DNA of 64,000 nucleotides from Desulfosporosinus sp. HMP52 (GTDB lineage: Bacteria > Bacillota > Desulfitobacteriia > Desulfitobacteriales > Desulfitobacteriaceae). The notes under the pieces are model-generated. The model worked only from the letters and a program-made list of their open reading frames with translations, searched no databases and was not told the origin of the DNA. Where the stretch lies: NCBI RefSeq assembly GCF_000765145.1, contig NZ_JMGA01000018.1, positions 242,171 to 306,170 of the forward strand. Reading direction: 5' to 3'. Shown here one piece after another: positions 1-8,512 of the stretch; position 1 is the first letter of the stretch; the number at the start of each line of letters is the position of its first letter. A program made the translations under genes and the position numbers.

Positions 1-497
1 GTGAGGTTCGAGAAAGCTCTGGACTTCCTATTATTATGCTGACAGCAAGGGGAGAAGAATTTGACAGAGTTCTTGGTCTTGAACTTGGGGCGGATGATTA
101 TCTTGTCAAGCCATTTAGCACTAAGGAATTAGTGGCCAGAGTCAAAGCTCTCTTACGACGATCTAGAGGACAACTCCAGCCTGTGTCTTCGGAGATAACG
201 GCAGGTTTACTTTGCATCGATAAGGAGAGGCATCGTGTATGCATTGGTGAGGAGGTTGTTAATTTGACCCCCTTAGAATTTGACTTGCTATATTTCTTGG
301 CCAAGAACAGAGGACGGGTTTTCTCACGGGAGCAGCTTATGGAGACAGTCTGGGGATATGATTTTTATGGGGATGCCCGAACTGTTGATACACATGTCAA
401 AAAACTTAGAGAGAAACTTAACCATCCAAGTGTTAAAGGGATGATAGTTACTGTATGGGGTGTGGGATATAAATTTGATCCTGATCAGGTTCACTAA
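1..497 (+). CDS. OmpR/PhoB-family response regulator, 5' truncated by window edge
   Basis: DNA-binding response regulator whose start lies upstream of the window; the reading frame is open from base 3. The visible part holds the end of the receiver domain (MLTARGEE, then GADDYLVKPF with the conserved lysine-proline pair). A winged-helix trans_reg_C domain follows, with the typical VWGYDFYGDARTVDTHVKKL recognition region and the final VWGVGYKF wing. The phosphoacceptor aspartate is outside the window. The stop TAA directly abuts the ATG of the kinase gene, so the two form one operon and very likely a cognate pair. The regulon cannot be deduced from this sequence; WalR/PhoP-like naming would be a guess. 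Confidence 0.93.
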   Translation, partial: EVRESSGLPIIMLTARGEEFDRVLGLELGADDYLVKPFSTKELVARVKALLRRSRGQLQPVSSEITAGLLCIDKERHRVCIGEEVVNLTPLEFDLLYFLAKNRGRVFSREQLMETVWGYDFYGDARTVDTHVKKLREKLNHPSVKGMIVTVWGVGYKFDPDQVH

Positions 498-2315
498 ATG
501 ATGATTATGAGAAGGCATCATTCATGGTCGATTTCTATAAAACTATGGTTTGCTATGACGCTATTAATTTTAGCTGTCTTAGGTGGATTAGGGTTTACCC
601 TCACTTGGTTATTTGGAGATTTTTATCTTCAGCAGAAGTTAAATTCCCTGCGCTCGGAAGCTGTAGAAATATCAGCACAGCTGGCTTCCGTCCCAAACTG
701 GAGCGGCCGGCTTAATTTGTTAGAATCTCTTAAGCTTACATCGGGAACTCAATTGGTTCTCCTTGACCCTCAAGGGAATATTATCGTATTGGCAGGATCA
801 ATATCCCAGAAAGGTTCCCAGAACACAATAGAATGGTACCCTAAGAGTCTATTGGGAGGATCTCTAAACGGCTTGTCTAGGGATTTGCGCCCATCTGATT
901 TTTTTACCGAGAACTACCTAGATCAGGTGCTGTCAGGTCAAACAATCTCGATCAAAGCCTTGCCTATTAATGGTGGTGCCCAGGCTATGTTGCTGGCTGC
1001 CACCCCTGTAGGACTAAACCCCGTTAAAGGAGTCGTGCTCTTAGGGAGCTCTCCAATCCCCATTCAAGAGAGCATTGCAACTTTTAGACGCTTAATTCTC
1101 TATGCATCTTTAATAGCGGTTTTCCTGGCTACGGTGGTTAGTTTGATTTTTGCTCAGCATGTTACGCGTCCCCTCGGTTTAATGCAGCGAGGAGCGTCAA
1201 GAATGGCCAAAGGAGATTTCTTGCCTATTCAAGGTGTGACGAGTAAAGATGAAATCGGGGAGTTAGCAGAGGCCTTGAATTGGATGGGAGAGAGCCTGAA
1301 AAATCATATGGCTTGGCTTTCTCAAGAGAAGAACTTACTTCAGGGAATCGTGGAAAGTATCAGTGATGCTGTCGTAATGTTGAGTATAGACGGCTCAATA
1401 CTATATGCGAATGATTCTGCTAAGGCTTTATGGCAAGAAAATGAGATAGTAGTTCAGGAACGAAAAACTCAGATTGTAACCATTCTTCAAGCTATGGCAG
1501 TACGTGAGAATCAAGCTGAAAATTTCGAAGTAGTTACAATAGGAATTCAAGTGCTACAGATTGTTATGGCGCCGATGTCCGAAAATGAAGGAATTCGGGG
1601 GCATGTAGCAGTGCTTAGAGATGTTACAGCTTCTCTAAGGGCAGAAAAAAACCGGCGCGAATTTTTAGCTAGTGTGACACATGAACTAAGGACACCGCTG
1701 CATTTAATTCAAGGTTATTTGGAAGCGATCCAAGACGAGGTGATACCAAAAGATCAAAGTGAAGAATATATTGACCTCGTTCTTGAAGAAGCTAAACGAT
1801 TGGCTCGTTTAGTCCAGGAGTTACAAGAAATTAACTGGCTCGAACGGGGACAGGTTATGCAGCCGACGGCCATAAACATGGAGAACTTTATGTTAGAATT
1901 GGATCATCGTTTTCAAGGCAGAGCACAAGAATTGGGTGTCAAACTAGAGGTTTCCAAAGGATTTGGAGAACTGTATGCAGATCAGGATCGTCTCTTACAA
2001 GTTTTTATTAATCTTTTAGATAATGCTTTGAGTCATACCCCCAGCGGAAAAACGGTTAGAGTTTTTATGTTGGAAGAGCAAAATGAAATGCGTATGGTAG
2101 TCCAAGATGAAGGAGAAGGAATTCCCAAAGAAGCTTTGCCCTACATTTTCGATCGTTTCTTTAGAGTCAATAAAGCTAGGACTCGAAAGGACGGAGGTAT
2201 GGGGTTAGGTCTGGCTATCGTTCGTCAAATCGTAGAAGCTCATGGAGGCAACGTCCGAGTGGAAAGTGACATGGGAAGAGGGACTGCCTTTTGGATTTCT
2301 CTTCCCCGGTTATGA
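498..2315 (+). CDS. membrane sensor histidine kinase (HAMP-PAS-HisKA-HATPase)
   Basis: Sensor kinase of 605 residues. There is a transmembrane helix at about 13-35, an extracytoplasmic sensor region of about 160 residues, a second helix at about 197-220 and a HAMP segment (about 225-275, ending KDEIGELAEALNWM). A PAS domain (about 280-375) follows. The HisKA H-box is ASVTHELRTPLHLIQGY with phosphoacceptor His395. The ATPase domain has an N-box (INLLDNALSHTPSG) and G-boxes (DEGEGIP, GGMGLGLAIV). It starts immediately after the response-regulator stop, with further ATG codons at 501 and 507 as alternatives. The architecture resembles PhoR/WalK/ResE-type kinases. The signal sensed is unknown. 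Confidence 0.94.
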   Translation: MMIMRRHHSWSISIKLWFAMTLLILAVLGGLGFTLTWLFGDFYLQQKLNSLRSEAVEISAQLASVPNWSGRLNLLESLKLTSGTQLVLLDPQGNIIVLAGSISQKGSQNTIEWYPKSLLGGSLNGLSRDLRPSDFFTENYLDQVLSGQTISIKALPINGGAQAMLLAATPVGLNPVKGVVLLGSSPIPIQESIATFRRLILYASLIAVFLATVVSLIFAQHVTRPLGLMQRGASRMAKGDFLPIQGVTSKDEIGELAEALNWMGESLKNHMAWLSQEKNLLQGIVESISDAVVMLSIDGSILYANDSAKALWQENEIVVQERKTQIVTILQAMAVRENQAENFEVVTIGIQVLQIVMAPMSENEGIRGHVAVLRDVTASLRAEKNRREFLASVTHELRTPLHLIQGYLEAIQDEVIPKDQSEEYIDLVLEEAKRLARLVQELQEINWLERGQVMQPTAINMENFMLELDHRFQGRAQELGVKLEVSKGFGELYADQDRLLQVFINLLDNALSHTPSGKTVRVFMLEEQNEMRMVVQDEGEGIPKEALPYIFDRFFRVNKARTRKDGGMGLGLAIVRQIVEAHGGNVRVESDMGRGTAFWISLPRL

Positions 2316-2359
2316 TTGAATAAGAATTTGTCCTAGGGGTTGCCATCTAAAGGCAATTA

Positions 2360-2408
2360 AGCATGTCCCAGAATCGTCACGTCAACGTTTACGATTCTGG
2401 GACATGCT
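2360..2408. repeat. perfect 18-bp inverted repeat downstream of the kinase gene
   Basis: Arms 2360-2377 and 2391-2408 are exact reverse complements around a 13-nt loop. No T-run follows (GTGAATGAGG), so it is not a classical intrinsic terminator. It may protect the 3' end of the two-component mRNA or be a small dispersed palindromic element. Together with the next hairpin it fills most of the 330-bp gap before comM; no gene is visible there. Confidence 0.7.
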
Positions 2409-2478
2409 GTGAATGAGGTTTTGTTTTTGCCTTCAAATTAGGGTCTATCATTGTACAACAATATTATTCACATACACT

Positions 2479-2533
2479 AAGGCTGTCTCATAATGAATGT
2501 CTGAGGACTCTCATTATGAGACAGCCTTTTTCT
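2479..2533 (+). terminator. strong intrinsic terminator / palindrome before comM
   Basis: Arms 2479-2496 and 2511-2528 are perfect 18-bp complements with a 14-nt loop. The right arm runs straight into a T-rich tract (CCTTTTTCT). It would end transcription of the two-component operon and insulate comM. The arm GGCTGTCTCATAATGA looks like the palindromic elements often scattered between genes, so a repeat origin is possible. Confidence 0.75.
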
Positions 2534-2645
2534 AGATAGTATTTGGAATTATATTGCTATAAAGTTATTAATTGTTACTATATATTGAATAGGGAAGGAA
2601 AAAACAGAATAATCACGAACTTCTTTATACAAGGAGGAGATCCGT

Positions 2646-4208
2646 ATGTTTGCTGCGGTTTATGGGATGACAGTCCTTGGTTTACAAGCTCATTTGATAC
2701 GTGTTGAAGTTGACGTAGCGAATGGTCTTCCATGTTTTGACATTGTTGGCTTGCCAAATACAGCTGTTAGAGAGGCTAGAGATCGAGTTCGGTCTGCAAT
2801 CCGTAACTCAGGCTATCAATTTCCATTTCAGCGGGTAACCGTCAATTTGGCTCCTGCCGATTTACGAAAAGAAGGCGCAGGACTTGATCTCCCGATTGCG
2901 ATTGGAATTCTAGCTGCAACCCAACAGTGCTTATGTCCTTCAGTAAATCATTATGTTTTTTCCGGTGAATTATCCTTAGAAGGAACTCTCCGTCCTGTAC
3001 CCGGTGTTTTGACTATGGCCATTACTTTAAATCAAGAGTATTCCCACTTAGACTCTGATGAGGAGAGGAATTCAGAAGGGTTAGCTCTAATAATTCCCCC
3101 CGATAATTTAGCTGAAGCACGCTTAGTAAGTGCTGTCGAAACACATTGCTCTTCCACACTGTTGAATATAGTTATGGCGCTTGAAAACAAGATCAACTTT
3201 GAGGATGAACCAGTTGGTCATGGTCATCTGAATCAAACTGAAGAAAATACCACCAAACAAATAGACTGGTCTGATATTCATGGACAACAACATGTTAAAC
3301 GTGCCTTGGAGATAGCTGCGGCGGGTGGTCATAATACAATTCTCATTGGACCACCGGGATCAGGCAAGACTTTACTGGCAAAAGCTTACTCAGGGATACT
3401 TCCCCAGTTAAATGAGCAAGAGAGTATTGAGGTTACACAGCTTTATAGTGTTTGTGGGTTGTTAAATACTAATGGTTCTCTAGTGCGAAAACGACCATTT
3501 AGGAATCCTCATCATACAGTTACTAAAGCTGGTATGATTGGAGGAGGACGTAAGTTACGCCCGGGTGAGCTTAGCTTGGCAAATCATGGTGTATTGTTTT
3601 TAGATGAACTGCCGGAGTTCTCACGTGAAGTTTTAGAGTGCCTCCGGCAACCTCTAGAGGATCGGGAATTAACGATTACTCGGCAATCAGGAAGTATTAC
3701 TTATCCAGCTCATGTAAGTGTTATAGCCAGCATGAATCCCTGTCCGTGTGGTTATTATGGCGATCAGGGGAAAGTCTGCCAGTGTACGCCTTTTCAAATA
3801 CAAAACTATAGAGGTAGAATTTCAGGACCGCTTTTAGATCGATTTGACATACATATCGAAGTTCCCAGACTTAGTTTTTCGGAGTTGAGAACTAGCAATA
3901 ACCAAGTATCTTCTCAAGTGATCAGGGAGCGAGTAATGGCAGCCCGCCAGCTTCAATGGAGTCGCCTGGGATCTACAAAAACCAATGCAGAAATGACTGC
4001 CAAAGAGTCTAAAGATCATACTCAACTAACTTCCATTGGTGAGTCACTTTTGCAGAGGATTTTTGATGCTCAATATCTTAGTGGTCGTGCACATGACCGG
4101 ATTTTAAAAGTTGCACGTACGATTGCTGACCTGGATGGCAAGAGAGAGATTCTTCCAGAGCATTTAGCTGAGTCAATACAGTTGCGTTCATTGGATAAAC
4201 GAATGTAA
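2646..4208 (+). CDS. comM: YifB/ComM-family Mg-chelatase-like AAA+ ATPase
   Basis: Hexameric AAA+ protein of the YifB/ComM family (520 residues; family usually about 500-510). The N-terminal ChlI-like fold has the motif VEVDVANGLPCFDIVGLPN. The central Mg-chelatase ATPase has Walker A IGPPGSGKT and Walker B GVLFLDELPEF. A cysteine pair region (MNPCPCGYYGDQGKVCQC) and a C-terminal lid domain (YLSGRAHDRILKVARTIADL) follow. In Gram-negatives ComM drives branch migration of incoming DNA during transformation; in Firmicutes the role is less certain. A strong AAGGAGGAGAT sits just before the ATG. It is a single-gene unit bracketed by hairpins. Confidence 0.93.
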   Translation: MFAAVYGMTVLGLQAHLIRVEVDVANGLPCFDIVGLPNTAVREARDRVRSAIRNSGYQFPFQRVTVNLAPADLRKEGAGLDLPIAIGILAATQQCLCPSVNHYVFSGELSLEGTLRPVPGVLTMAITLNQEYSHLDSDEERNSEGLALIIPPDNLAEARLVSAVETHCSSTLLNIVMALENKINFEDEPVGHGHLNQTEENTTKQIDWSDIHGQQHVKRALEIAAAGGHNTILIGPPGSGKTLLAKAYSGILPQLNEQESIEVTQLYSVCGLLNTNGSLVRKRPFRNPHHTVTKAGMIGGGRKLRPGELSLANHGVLFLDELPEFSREVLECLRQPLEDRELTITRQSGSITYPAHVSVIASMNPCPCGYYGDQGKVCQCTPFQIQNYRGRISGPLLDRFDIHIEVPRLSFSELRTSNNQVSSQVIRERVMAARQLQWSRLGSTKTNAEMTAKESKDHTQLTSIGESLLQRIFDAQYLSGRAHDRILKVARTIADLDGKREILPEHLAESIQLRSLDKRM

Positions 4209-4250
4209 TAGTCATTAGAAATTGGTACGGGATCAATTGGTTAAAAAACC

Positions 4251-4289
4251 AAAGAGGACGTTGTGTGAGTTTTTTCGCGCGTCCTCTTT
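4251..4289 (+). terminator. hairpin after comM (probable terminator)
   Basis: AAAGAGGACG (4251-4260) pairs with CGTCCTCTTT (4280-4289) across a 19-nt loop. The T-tract lies inside the right arm and is short. From here to 4592 the DNA is AT-rich, without a plausible ORF or a riboswitch I recognise. The stretch includes a short G/C-rich patch near 4530-4550 (CCGGAGCCCGGGGGGGCG). Confidence 0.55.
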
Positions 4290-4592
4290 ATGTTCGTGTA
4301 AGTAACAATCGTCTGTCACTTTCATTTACAGTATTAGTGGATAATTGTCGAACTTTTAAAGTATGTAACGAATTATTGTAGAAATATGTTGTCTAAAATA
4401 AGAGGAAAAAAGATAGATTTGTGGAACTATTTAAATAATAAGATTACAAAATGAAAGTCTTTATTAGAAAGTATAATTTTCAAGAAAATGGTTAAGTTTA
4501 ATGATTTCTGAGAGGAATGACCCAAGATCCGGAGCCCGGGGGGGCGATTTGTCAGAGGCTATTGACAACTTTATTTGCAAGGTTGGTGAAAT

Positions 4593-5060
4593 ATGAAAAG
4601 CATGGAATACAAATTCACAGACTTTTTCGATCTATCTGAAATCCAGAAGCTGCAGGATCTTTTTTCGGATGCGATGGGTGTAGCTTCACTCATAACGGAA
4701 CCTGATGGAACCCCCATTACCGAACCCAGTGGCTTTTGTGGTTTATGTAACGAAATAAGAAAGACTGAAATAGGTCTTAGAAATTGCCTTATCTCGGATT
4801 CGATCATTGGAAGTCCTAATGAGGAAGGGCCGAATATCAAGCGATGTTTAAGTGGAGGACTGCTTGATGGAGGAGCAAGTATCATTGTTGGTGGTAAACA
4901 CATTGCTAACTGGTTAATCGGTCAAATCGTTGATGACGAATGTGATATAAACCTAAATAATTATGCGGATTTGATAGGAATTAAGCGGAATATTTATGCA
5001 AAAGAATTAGGGCAAGTAAAGCGTATGAGCAAATCCCAGTTTGTAATTATTTGTATCTAA
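4593..5060 (+). CDS. PocR ligand-binding domain fragment (5' half of a frameshifted signalling gene)
   Basis: 155 residues forming most of a PocR sensory domain: YKFTDFFDLSEIQKLQDLFS, then SLITEPDGTPIT, FCGLCNEIRKTEIGLRNC, and CLSGGLLDGGASIIVGGKHIANWLIGQI split over those stretches. The cysteines and the glycine-rich strand typical of PocR are present. The frame ends prematurely at 5058-5060, inside the last helix of the domain. That helix continues in another frame as YLYLNAQMLSKYALKGVSLE at the start of the next ORF. A weak ribosome site (GCAAGGTTGGTGAA) precedes the ATG. PocR domains sense small organic ligands in sensor proteins; the ligand here is unknown. Either this is a broken gene, or the two halves are made separately. 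Confidence 0.8.
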   Translation: MKSMEYKFTDFFDLSEIQKLQDLFSDAMGVASLITEPDGTPITEPSGFCGLCNEIRKTEIGLRNCLISDSIIGSPNEEGPNIKRCLSGGLLDGGASIIVGGKHIANWLIGQIVDDECDINLNNYADLIGIKRNIYAKELGQVKRMSKSQFVIICI

Positions 5061-7210
5061 ATGCTCAAATGCTTTCTAAATATGCTCTCAAAGGAGTTTC
5101 CTTAGAGCATGAAATAGCCAGTAAAATTAATACGGAATTGGAAATTAAAGAGTTAAATAAGGAACTAGAACTAAAAGTAAAAAGAAGAACTACACGACTC
5201 GAAGAGCTTAATATAGAGTTGCAAGACAGCAATGCTATGCTAGAAGAAACAAATGCTGTATTGGAAGAAACAAATGCCGAACTTGAAGAGATTAATGCAA
5301 TGCTTGAAGAAGAAATCGCTAAACGTCAAAGGGCTGAACATGAAATTAGGCTATTAAATGAAGATCTAGAAAATAAGGTAATTGAACGAACAAACCAACT
5401 GCAGGATATCAATGCAATCCTTGAAGAGGAGATAATTGAGAAGATAAGAGCTGAAAATGAGTTGAGTCAAGAAAGAGTTTTCACCGATGCCTTATTTGAC
5501 AGTGCTCAAGGAATGATTTTTCTTTACGATGATAAGCAAAGACTAATTCGATGGAATAAGAAGCATGAGGAGATGACCGGGTATACTTCTGCAGAGTTAG
5601 CTCATAAGAGTTTATTAGACTGGTACGAAGGAGACGAGAAGAGCAAGAGTGCTGTTTTAAAAGGAATCAGAATGGTTTCTAAGAATGGCTTTGGAACCGC
5701 TGAAGCCAACTTACAAACAAAGGACGGTACAAAAATTCCTATGTACTTTACTGCAAGTACTGTAGTTATCAATGGTAAACAATATTTTGCAGGATTAGGA
5801 ATTGATACTACAGAGTGGAAGCAGTTAAATGAAAGAGTTAAAAAGTATCAGGTTTTAGCCGAAAAGGCTAATGATGCAATGCTGTTTATCGATAAGGAAG
5901 GAAATATTCTCGAAGCTAATGATGCCGCGGTTAAGATCTATGGCTATACATATTCTGAACTCCTCAACTTAAAAATATTTGATTTAAGGCGTATCGATCC
6001 CTCAAAAATTGTTGATCAAATGGCTTTGGCGGATAACGAGGGAATTATTTTTGACGCAATTCATTACTTAAAAGATGGAACTCCGATTAATGTTGAAGTA
6101 AGTTCACAAGGTACCTACTTAGGTGAAAAAAGAGTTCTTCTCAGTATCGTGAGAGATATCACAGATCGCAAGAAAAAGGAAGATGAAAACCGCTATTTGA
6201 GCTATCATGATTCTTTGACTGGTCTTTATAATCGAAGGTTCTATGAAGAAGAAATTAAACGTTTGGATACAGAGCGTAACATTCCAATTTCAATAATTGT
6301 AGGGGATGTGAATGGACTTAAACTCTTAAATGATGCATTTGGACATGATAAAGGGGATGAACTCCTGGTAAAAGCAGCTAAGGTGATTCAGCGGGCGTGC
6401 AGAGCAGATGATATTGTCGCCCGCTGGGGTGGAGACGAATTTGTTATCCTTTTGCCAAAAACAACGATGGAAGACGCGGAAAGAGTTGTAACAAGAATAA
6501 GAGAAAAATATGCCAATATACAAGTAAACTCAATACGTGTCAGTATTTCATTTGGATGGGATACCAAAACAAAATCGGATGAAAGTATATTTAAAGTTCT
6601 TAAGAGTGCTGAAGATTCGATGTACAAAAATAAAATTATCGAGAATGAAGGCATGAGAGGAAATACAATTAATACCATCATTAATACCTTACATGAAAAG
6701 AACCCTCGGGAGGAACAACACTCCAAAAGAGTCAGTCAAATATGTCAAGATATTGGGAGAGCAATAGGCTTACCCGAAATCGAAGTAAGTGGTCTAAAGA
6801 TTATAGGCTTGTTGCATGATATAGGGAAAATCGCCATTGAAGAACATATTCTCAATAAACCCGAAAAGCTTACCAAGAACGAGTGGGAACAAATTAAGAA
6901 GCATCCTGATATCGGTTATAGAATATTGAGTACTTCCTATGAAATGTTAGAACTAGCCGAAGGTATTTTGGCTCATCATGAACGGTGGGATGGTAAGGGT
7001 TATCCAAAAGGGTTAAAAGGTGAAGAAATTCCTAAAGTATCAAGAATCATTGCTCTGGCTGACAGTTATGATGCAATGATAAGTGAACGCCCCTATCGAA
7101 TAGCTTTAAGTGAGGAAGCTGCCTTACAAGAGATACTTAAGAATTCGGGGACACAGTTTGATCCAGAACTAGCCCGAATATTTACCATGGAATTAGGCGT
7201 TAAGCGATGA
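5051..7210 (+). CDS. PAS-PAS-GGDEF-HD-GYP cyclic-di-GMP turnover protein (3' part of the split gene)
   Basis: 719 residues if started at TTG 5051 (ATG at 5069 is the alternative). It begins with the tail of the PocR helix, then a long coiled coil (about 30-140) with repeats such as LEETNAVLEETNAELEEINA. Two PAS domains follow (about 145-255 and 265-380). The GGDEF domain (about 390-545) has an intact ARWGGDEF active site and an RADD I-site five residues upstream. The HD-GYP domain (about 555-715) has LLHDIGKIA and HHERWDGKGYP. It therefore carries intact motifs for both synthesis and hydrolysis of c-di-GMP. The domain order implies one original PocR-containing protein; the frameshift at about 5045 uncouples the sensor. 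No c-di-GMP riboswitch is seen nearby. Confidence 0.88.
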   Translation: MYLNAQMLSKYALKGVSLEHEIASKINTELEIKELNKELELKVKRRTTRLEELNIELQDSNAMLEETNAVLEETNAELEEINAMLEEEIAKRQRAEHEIRLLNEDLENKVIERTNQLQDINAILEEEIIEKIRAENELSQERVFTDALFDSAQGMIFLYDDKQRLIRWNKKHEEMTGYTSAELAHKSLLDWYEGDEKSKSAVLKGIRMVSKNGFGTAEANLQTKDGTKIPMYFTASTVVINGKQYFAGLGIDTTEWKQLNERVKKYQVLAEKANDAMLFIDKEGNILEANDAAVKIYGYTYSELLNLKIFDLRRIDPSKIVDQMALADNEGIIFDAIHYLKDGTPINVEVSSQGTYLGEKRVLLSIVRDITDRKKKEDENRYLSYHDSLTGLYNRRFYEEEIKRLDTERNIPISIIVGDVNGLKLLNDAFGHDKGDELLVKAAKVIQRACRADDIVARWGGDEFVILLPKTTMEDAERVVTRIREKYANIQVNSIRVSISFGWDTKTKSDESIFKVLKSAEDSMYKNKIIENEGMRGNTINTIINTLHEKNPREEQHSKRVSQICQDIGRAIGLPEIEVSGLKIIGLLHDIGKIAIEEHILNKPEKLTKNEWEQIKKHPDIGYRILSTSYEMLELAEGILAHHERWDGKGYPKGLKGEEIPKVSRIIALADSYDAMISERPYRIALSEEAALQEILKNSGTQFDPELARIFTMELGVKR

Positions 7211-7213
7211 TCA

Positions 7214-7258
7214 AAAGGTATCTATTCTTGGAAACTTATTTCTTGGATAGATATCTTT
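7214..7258 (+). terminator. hairpin after the GGDEF/HD-GYP gene
   Basis: AAAGGTATCTAT (7214-7225) pairs with ATAGATATCTTT (7247-7258) with one G-U pair. A GCGTTTTG tract follows. It is a probable but weak terminator. The remaining sequence to 7442 is AT-rich with no gene. Confidence 0.5.
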
Positions 7259-7442
7259 GCGTTTTGTTGTAGGTTTTGTTGCTTTTTGCTTGAATGGTGT
7301 CGATACGAAAATAAGCGGGAAATCCTAAAAATATCAGACAATAATGTCCAACCCTTTATAAATTACATATATTAACATTAAATAGAGAAAAAGGGAACTA
7401 ACAAAAATAAATCTCTATTAATTTATTTAGGGAGGATTATAA

Positions 7443-7868
7443 ATGGCCCTCTTAAATTACAACAGAAGTATTCTAACGAATGAAGCTTATACTTCTGCTA
7501 TCGTACTCGATGATTTTGACCAATTAATTTTACAATTTGGACTCTTTGTTCCTCAATCAACAAATTTTGTCGAACTGCTGACAACGATTGGTTGGACTGT
7601 CACCAATGTCACCCCACTGGAACCAGATCAACCGATTATTGCTCTTACCATTCTACAAGATGGCTTAGTTGTTGCCTCAATTAATCAGGAATCAATTGAA
7701 GATGGATCAGATACACCTCTGGAGAATTTAAGCACATTTCAAGCTGTCCTAACTAATGTTGCTGCAGGGCATCATGTCTATCAATTATTTGCTCGTAACC
7801 TTCAAACTTCTCAAGGGACAATAACAATTATTGGGCCAGCTAATATTTCCGGGAAAGTCATCGGTTAA
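7443..7868 (+). CDS. unknown beta-rich 141-residue protein
   Basis: I do not recognise this family. The ORF has a strong GGGAGGATT ribosome site at the right spacing and codon use like its neighbours, so it is probably real. The protein has no signal peptide or clear membrane helix. It is low in Lys and Arg and rich in Thr, Val, Ile, Leu, Asn and Gln, and alternates hydrophobic strands (for example IIALTILQDGLVVASI and GTITIIGPANISGKVIG). That pattern suggests a beta-sandwich or jelly-roll. Small beta-rich proteins of this kind occur on spore surfaces in related bacteria, so a spore-coat or exosporium role is a low-confidence guess. It is flanked by a signalling gene and hsp20, with no operon partner. 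Confidence 0.6.
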   Translation: MALLNYNRSILTNEAYTSAIVLDDFDQLILQFGLFVPQSTNFVELLTTIGWTVTNVTPLEPDQPIIALTILQDGLVVASINQESIEDGSDTPLENLSTFQAVLTNVAAGHHVYQLFARNLQTSQGTITIIGPANISGKVIG

Positions 7869-8027
7869 GCTAAAGAAAGGGGGGGGCAAACTGCTTTATC
7901 AAGTCGATTGCTTCACCCTTTTAATAATTTAACAACTAGTTCGTTTATCATAATTCTCTGTATATATGGCAAGGATAATCAAGGTTAAAAAAGTGTATCC
8001 TAAGGTTAAAAACAAGAGGTGAGTAAT

Positions 8028-8462
8028 ATGTCGTCATTGATTCCTAACGAACCATTTAGTTTGTCTGATCCTTTTTGGAATGAGATGGATCGATTTTTGA
8101 AGCAAGGAAAGGAACTATTTACAGAAGGTTTGTATCGTATAGATGTTGAAGAAACCCAACATAAAGTTATTGTAGTCGCAGAAATTCCTGGAATTGAAAA
8201 ACCGGAGGATCTTAATATTACATTAGATGAAAATCGATTAACAATTCAGGGAGAGGTCAGAAAATCCACTTATGACGGCGATGAAGAGAGTATTTCTCGA
8301 CATTCGGAAAGGCATTTCGGGAAATTTTCAAGATTGTTAACACTTCCCGTTATGGTTAAAACTGATGGTGCTCATGCCAGTTATAAAAACGGGGTATTAA
8401 AACTGAGCTTTTTAAAAGATGCTCACCCGGCAGCACGTAACATAGAAGTAGATTTTCATTAG
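8028..8462 (+). CDS. Hsp20/alpha-crystallin small heat-shock protein
   Basis: Small heat-shock chaperone of 144 residues that holds unfolding proteins in an ATP-independent way. The alpha-crystallin domain spans about 35-140: YRIDVEETQHKVIVVAEIPG, then LDENRLTIQGEV, and the HFGKFSRLLTLPVMVKTDGA segment with the late signature YKNGVLKLSFLK. I prefer ATG 8028 over the upstream GTG 8019, because AGAGGTGA (8015-8022) would overlap the GTG but is well spaced for the ATG. No CIRCE element is visible upstream. It is followed by a hairpin shared with the convergent sspF. Confidence 0.92.
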   Translation: MSSLIPNEPFSLSDPFWNEMDRFLKQGKELFTEGLYRIDVEETQHKVIVVAEIPGIEKPEDLNITLDENRLTIQGEVRKSTYDGDEESISRHSERHFGKFSRLLTLPVMVKTDGAHASYKNGVLKLSFLKDAHPAARNIEVDFH

Positions 8463-8475
8463 TCCAGATTTAGAG

Positions 8476-8507
8476 TCAGAGCCGAGCATTAAATTGCTCG
8501 GCTCTGA
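8476..8507. terminator. hairpin between convergent hsp20 and sspF
   Basis: Perfect 13-bp stem (8476-8488 with 8495-8507) and a TTAAAT loop, placed between two convergent genes. Neither side has a long T-run, so termination is inferred from position and stem strength. Confidence 0.6.
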
Positions 8508-8512
8508 AAATA

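Noticed and set aside
4505..4560. TPP riboswitch-like CTGAGA before the PocR gene
   Set aside because: Only CTGAGAGG is present; the rest of the THI box is missing and the gene is not thiamine-related.
4290..4592. c-di-GMP riboswitch before the GGDEF/HD-GYP gene
   Set aside because: No GEMM core or tetraloop receptor sequence is found in the gap.
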